From Blasia pusilla (Eukaryota > Marchantiophyta > Marchantiopsida > Blasiales): a stretch of 64,000 nt of DNA. Numbering within the stretch: position 1 is the stretch's first letter; each line of letters opens with the position of its first letter. The stretch covers positions 61,380,001-61,444,000 of the forward strand of contig CM114271.1 in the NCBI GenBank assembly GCA_050084515.1, given 5' to 3'. Both the position numbers and the translations under genes were made by a program. Positions 61,501 through 64,000 of the stretch are shown piece after piece. Below the pieces are notes generated by a model, which was not told where the DNA came from, ran no database searches, and was given only the letters and a program-made list of their open reading frames with translations.

Positions 61501-61690
61501 CCAAAAAAGATCGGAGGCGTCCTTCCCGGCTTCCTCACCATCGGAAGTAGAGATCCAATTTTTGAAATGAGAAGAAAGATCAATCGGAACTGCCGTTTTG
61601 GTTCCATAAATGATAAAGGAGCCCTAAATGAGGGCGTACGGAATTGAAGTTTCTAAATCAAATTACTGGAACTATTCCCTCTAGTGCTAG
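58150..61690 (+). repeat. ~150-bp tandem satellite in the right arm
   Basis: About twenty diverged units, recognised by GAGAAGGAGGATCAATCG, CAGGTTCCGGTTCC, ACAACTGAGCCCGAACG, GAACTGTAGTTCCCAAAT and GGCCTC.TTCC.T. Spacing between GAGAAGGAGG words is about 140-165 bp. Each unit has one or more near-palindromes of GGAACTnnAGTTCC. Interrupted at ~58865-59385. Confidence 0.85.
58865..59385. repeat. Insertion with inverted purine/pyrimidine ends inside the satellite
   Basis: Left edge GGAGAGAGGAGAGGAAGAGA, right edge CCTCTCTCCTCTCTCCTCTG; these are roughly complementary over ~40 bp. The inside is T-rich and non-coding. Satellite phase resumes afterwards at CGGTTCCAGATACGAGA. Probably a small fold-back element. 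Confidence 0.5.
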
Positions 61691-63215
61691 AAATGAGAAC
61701 AAGAAACTACGCCTTACTACTTGGAAAAGGAGTCCAAAATAAATTCTGTGAGGCCTCTAAGGAGCTATCTCGATGGGCATGATACTAGTTTGGATGTGCG
61801 CTTCAAATGCCAAGCGCATTGGATTTTTAAATCAGTTATATGACTTGAGCAATAGGAATGTTAGAACCTCCTTGTATTCCTTTTACAAATATAAAAATAC
61901 AATGCCAAGGCATTCGGCGCGTTGCGCGCCAAATACACATTGAAAAAAAATCTGGCAAAGAGGTTGTTCTCCACCCTAAACCTTGACAAGCGATCTTCCT
62001 TTAGGCTCGGAAGTCATAGTATCTAAAACCCCATGAGAGGCATTTTCTATCCTACCATAATTGACATCTGAATGAACTCCTATTGAACTCCATCGTAGAC
62101 CAGATCAAGAACAACACAAGTGTTGCATTCGGAAGGAGAACAAAAAGAATCTCATGATAGTATTTCCACGTTGACCTACAAAAGATCAACAATGGGCGCT
62201 CATATTCTTCCCTCACTTGCACAGCTGTTCTCTTCATCTCCGGTGCAGAGAGATCGATAGCAGAAAAATGATTTGGGAAAATGTTGCTACTTATACTTGT
62301 CATTAATGATAGACTCAATGTTCGACTAGCGGTCCAGATTAGATCCATGTCAGCACATCTAATTTACTTAACCTGATACTTGCATTCATTTCAAAATTCA
62401 AATTTGAACCTCATAGATTCAGGATCCGTGTGAGAAGATATCGCGGATTAGATCAAAACCGCATATGTCGAAATCATCCGAGCCACTCTACAATCAATTA
62501 TGAAAACCAAAGGCTGAGATTGATGAAAGGGCATGGATCGATCATCTCAAACTGAATTTAGTTGGAATCCTATATAATCCTCGCTCATTCCATTAGAATG
62601 GTTTTCTAATGGAATAAGCGAGGATTATATAGGATTCCAACCCAACCTCGTGAGCCCAGTCTCCCAACGTCCTTTGTCCCTCCCCAATCATTCTCTTCAA
62701 TCCAGAAGGGTGCTATACCACATGATCACAATTGTAACCATAGTCTAGAGACGTCAGGCCTCCACATATCGTAAGCTTATGAATTGAACCTCTGGACGGG
62801 CTCTACGCATAAGTCCTCTATTTTTTCCTCTTCTGGGCCATCTGTCCTTTTATAATCCATTCCACTTAGGGTCTCTACCCACACACATTGGTAAAATAAC
62901 GAGGGCCTCCGCTAGTCCAACAAATCAATTTTTCACTTCAAATCTTGCTACATCATCATCACTCGATAAACTGATCCCCTTGATACAGAGTCGAATCACC
63001 TTCAAATAATCATGTAAGTGTGGCGCAAACTCTGTAATTTGTGATTTCAAGTATTATTTTTGGAATAGATTTATAGAGGTGACTATAATATCGGTCAAAT
63101 ATCAAGGGCATTTGTCCGATTGATACTATAGATCCGAATGTGTCAAGGTGTTAGAAAGTCAGCTGAGAGTTTGTGAGCCAGGTAATGAGTTGTCCATCTC
63201 CGACTTAGGCGAAAA
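61691..63215. other. Unassigned stretch containing a long hairpin
   Basis: No gene recognised. Holds the 38-bp hairpin at 62561-62641. Confidence 0.4.
62561..62641. repeat. 38-bp near-perfect hairpin
   Basis: Arms 62561-62598 and 62604-62641 pair with one mismatch around a 5-base loop. GTTGGAATCC starts the left arm. No precursor-like flanking structure was evident by eye. Confidence 0.9.
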
Positions 63216-63960
63216 GGCGCCCGATGTTCTTTCGAATGGGATCTTAAGATCCGTTAGAAGATTGACATCTTTATATCGGATCTTAAGATCCGATTCATGG
63301 TCATTCGGGAATCCGCGTGCCTACCAACACACAGTCCACATTTCTTCTTACCAGATATCCAACAATTGACAGAATCGCGATAAATGCGCAAAGGAGTTTT
63401 TTTCAACTTCTTGATGACTTCATAAGGGGGATGGCTCCTCGGAGAAATCGGAACCAGAGTTCCAATCAGACTCACCCTTCCTCATCCCGATTGGATATTA
63501 AGGTCCAATTCACCCACGGTCCACTGACCCTTTGATCGGATCTTAAGATCCGAATCTAGGACATTCAACCCTCCGCATACCTACCAGCGGAACCTTTCAG
63601 TATCGGTGGAAGTTTTCCGTTCCCGTCTCGCGTAGAGGCGCTCGAGGTTCTTTCGAATGGGATCTCAACATCCGTTGGAAGGTCATTCGGAACTAGAGTT
63701 CCCAATCACCTCCAGGTGAGAAAATGTTAGCGCAAAGCAGGTTATGTTGAACTTTCTGCTGACTTTATTTTGAGGATGGCACATCTCCACATTCGGAACC
63801 AGAGTTCCAATCGGACACACCCTACAAGTTGCCACTCTTCCCAAATGGATCTTAAGGTCCAATTTGCCTTGTGCAATAAGATGATTACAGTTCTATCCCA
63901 CTTCCCATTTGGTGTATGGCTAACAATTAATTTCTACTTTGATGTTATGGTGCATATTTC
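63216..63960 (+). repeat. Direct repeat (~350-420 bp spacing) with GGATCTTAAGATCC palindromes
   Basis: GTTCTTTCGAATGGGATC occurs near 63227 and 63646; CGGAACCAGAGTTCCAATC near 63448 and 63797; ATCTTAAG(A/G)TCC near 63240, 63277, 63539 and 63847. Two or more units run off the window edge. It shares the GGAAC..GTTCC habit of the satellite in the DNA transposon and may be its outer continuation. Confidence 0.6.
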
Positions 63961-64000
63961 AAATTGATGCAATTTATTTTGCATCGATGATGAAGTGTAT

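Larger units (their letters stand above)
47699..61690. mobile_element. Large DNA transposon with giant inverted repeats
   Basis: Left arm 47699-48728 is an inverted copy of 57311-~58515. Between them lie a transposase gene (50.9-54.5 kb), an upstream frame and a later R1 insertion. The outer end of the left arm is lost where E1 ends; the right arm continues as a ~150-bp satellite to ~61690. Outer termini and target duplication cannot be seen. Large arms with tandem repeats recall fold-back and Galileo-type elements, but the superfamily is not established. Confidence 0.6.

Overview
The window looks like repeat-dense nuclear DNA of a land plant or close streptophyte relative. The reasons are plant-style Ty3 polyproteins, an intron-bearing DNA-transposon gene, long GA/CT/AT microsatellites and nested retroelements. 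I find no intact host gene, tRNA, rRNA or CRISPR array. Almost everything recognisable is a transposable element in some state of decay. The lineage cannot be fixed from this sequence alone.

The centrepiece is a family of Ty3/gypsy-like retroelements that I call E. Members are E0 (1-545, end fragment), E3 (7298-10690, minus), E4 (10730-12277, plus), E1 (28495-47698, plus) and E2 (36543-46325, plus). E2 is nested inside E1 with a 4-bp TATG duplication. The E1/E2 polyprotein order is Gag with CCHC knuckles, aspartic protease, a C5 DNA methyltransferase of Dnmt3-like wording, reverse transcriptase, RNase H, DDE integrase and a C-terminal PHD finger. The element therefore carries both a chromatin writer and a putative histone-tail reader.

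The ends of E are not ordinary LTRs. E1, E2 and E3 all show the order A-B-A' at the 3' end. E1 and E2 show B alone at the 5' end, and the 5' end of E3 is missing. In E2 the chromosomal junctions lie at TGTC...GACA inside the A+B repeat, while the polypurine tract lies before A and a self-complementary primer site lies directly after B1. This is the split-direct-repeat layout known from tyrosine-recombinase retroelements, but on an element encoding a DDE integrase. The simplest reading is insertion of a two-LTR circle opened at a seam inside the LTR.

Region by region: 0-12.3 kb holds E0, a decayed reverse transcriptase with a C-terminal restriction-like endonuclease (minus strand), E3 and E4. 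12.3-20.4 kb is unassigned DNA with four very long microsatellites and a fold-back repeat. 20.4-27.1 kb is a CpG-richer stretch without a recognisable gene. 27.1-28.5 kb holds two copies of a short dispersed repeat. 28.5-47.7 kb is E1 with E2 inside. 47.7-61.7 kb is a large DNA transposon: inverted repeats of about 1 kb or more flank a decayed RNase H-fold transposase gene, and the right arm runs into roughly twenty copies of a ~150-bp satellite rich in GGAACT..AGTTCC palindromes. 62-64 kb has a 38-bp hairpin and repeats with GGATCTTAAGATCC palindromes.

Order of events: the DNA transposon came first, E1 entered its left inverted repeat, then E2 entered the integrase gene of E1. Most premature stops in E1/E2 are explained by C-to-T or G-to-A change, as expected for heavily cytosine-methylated DNA.
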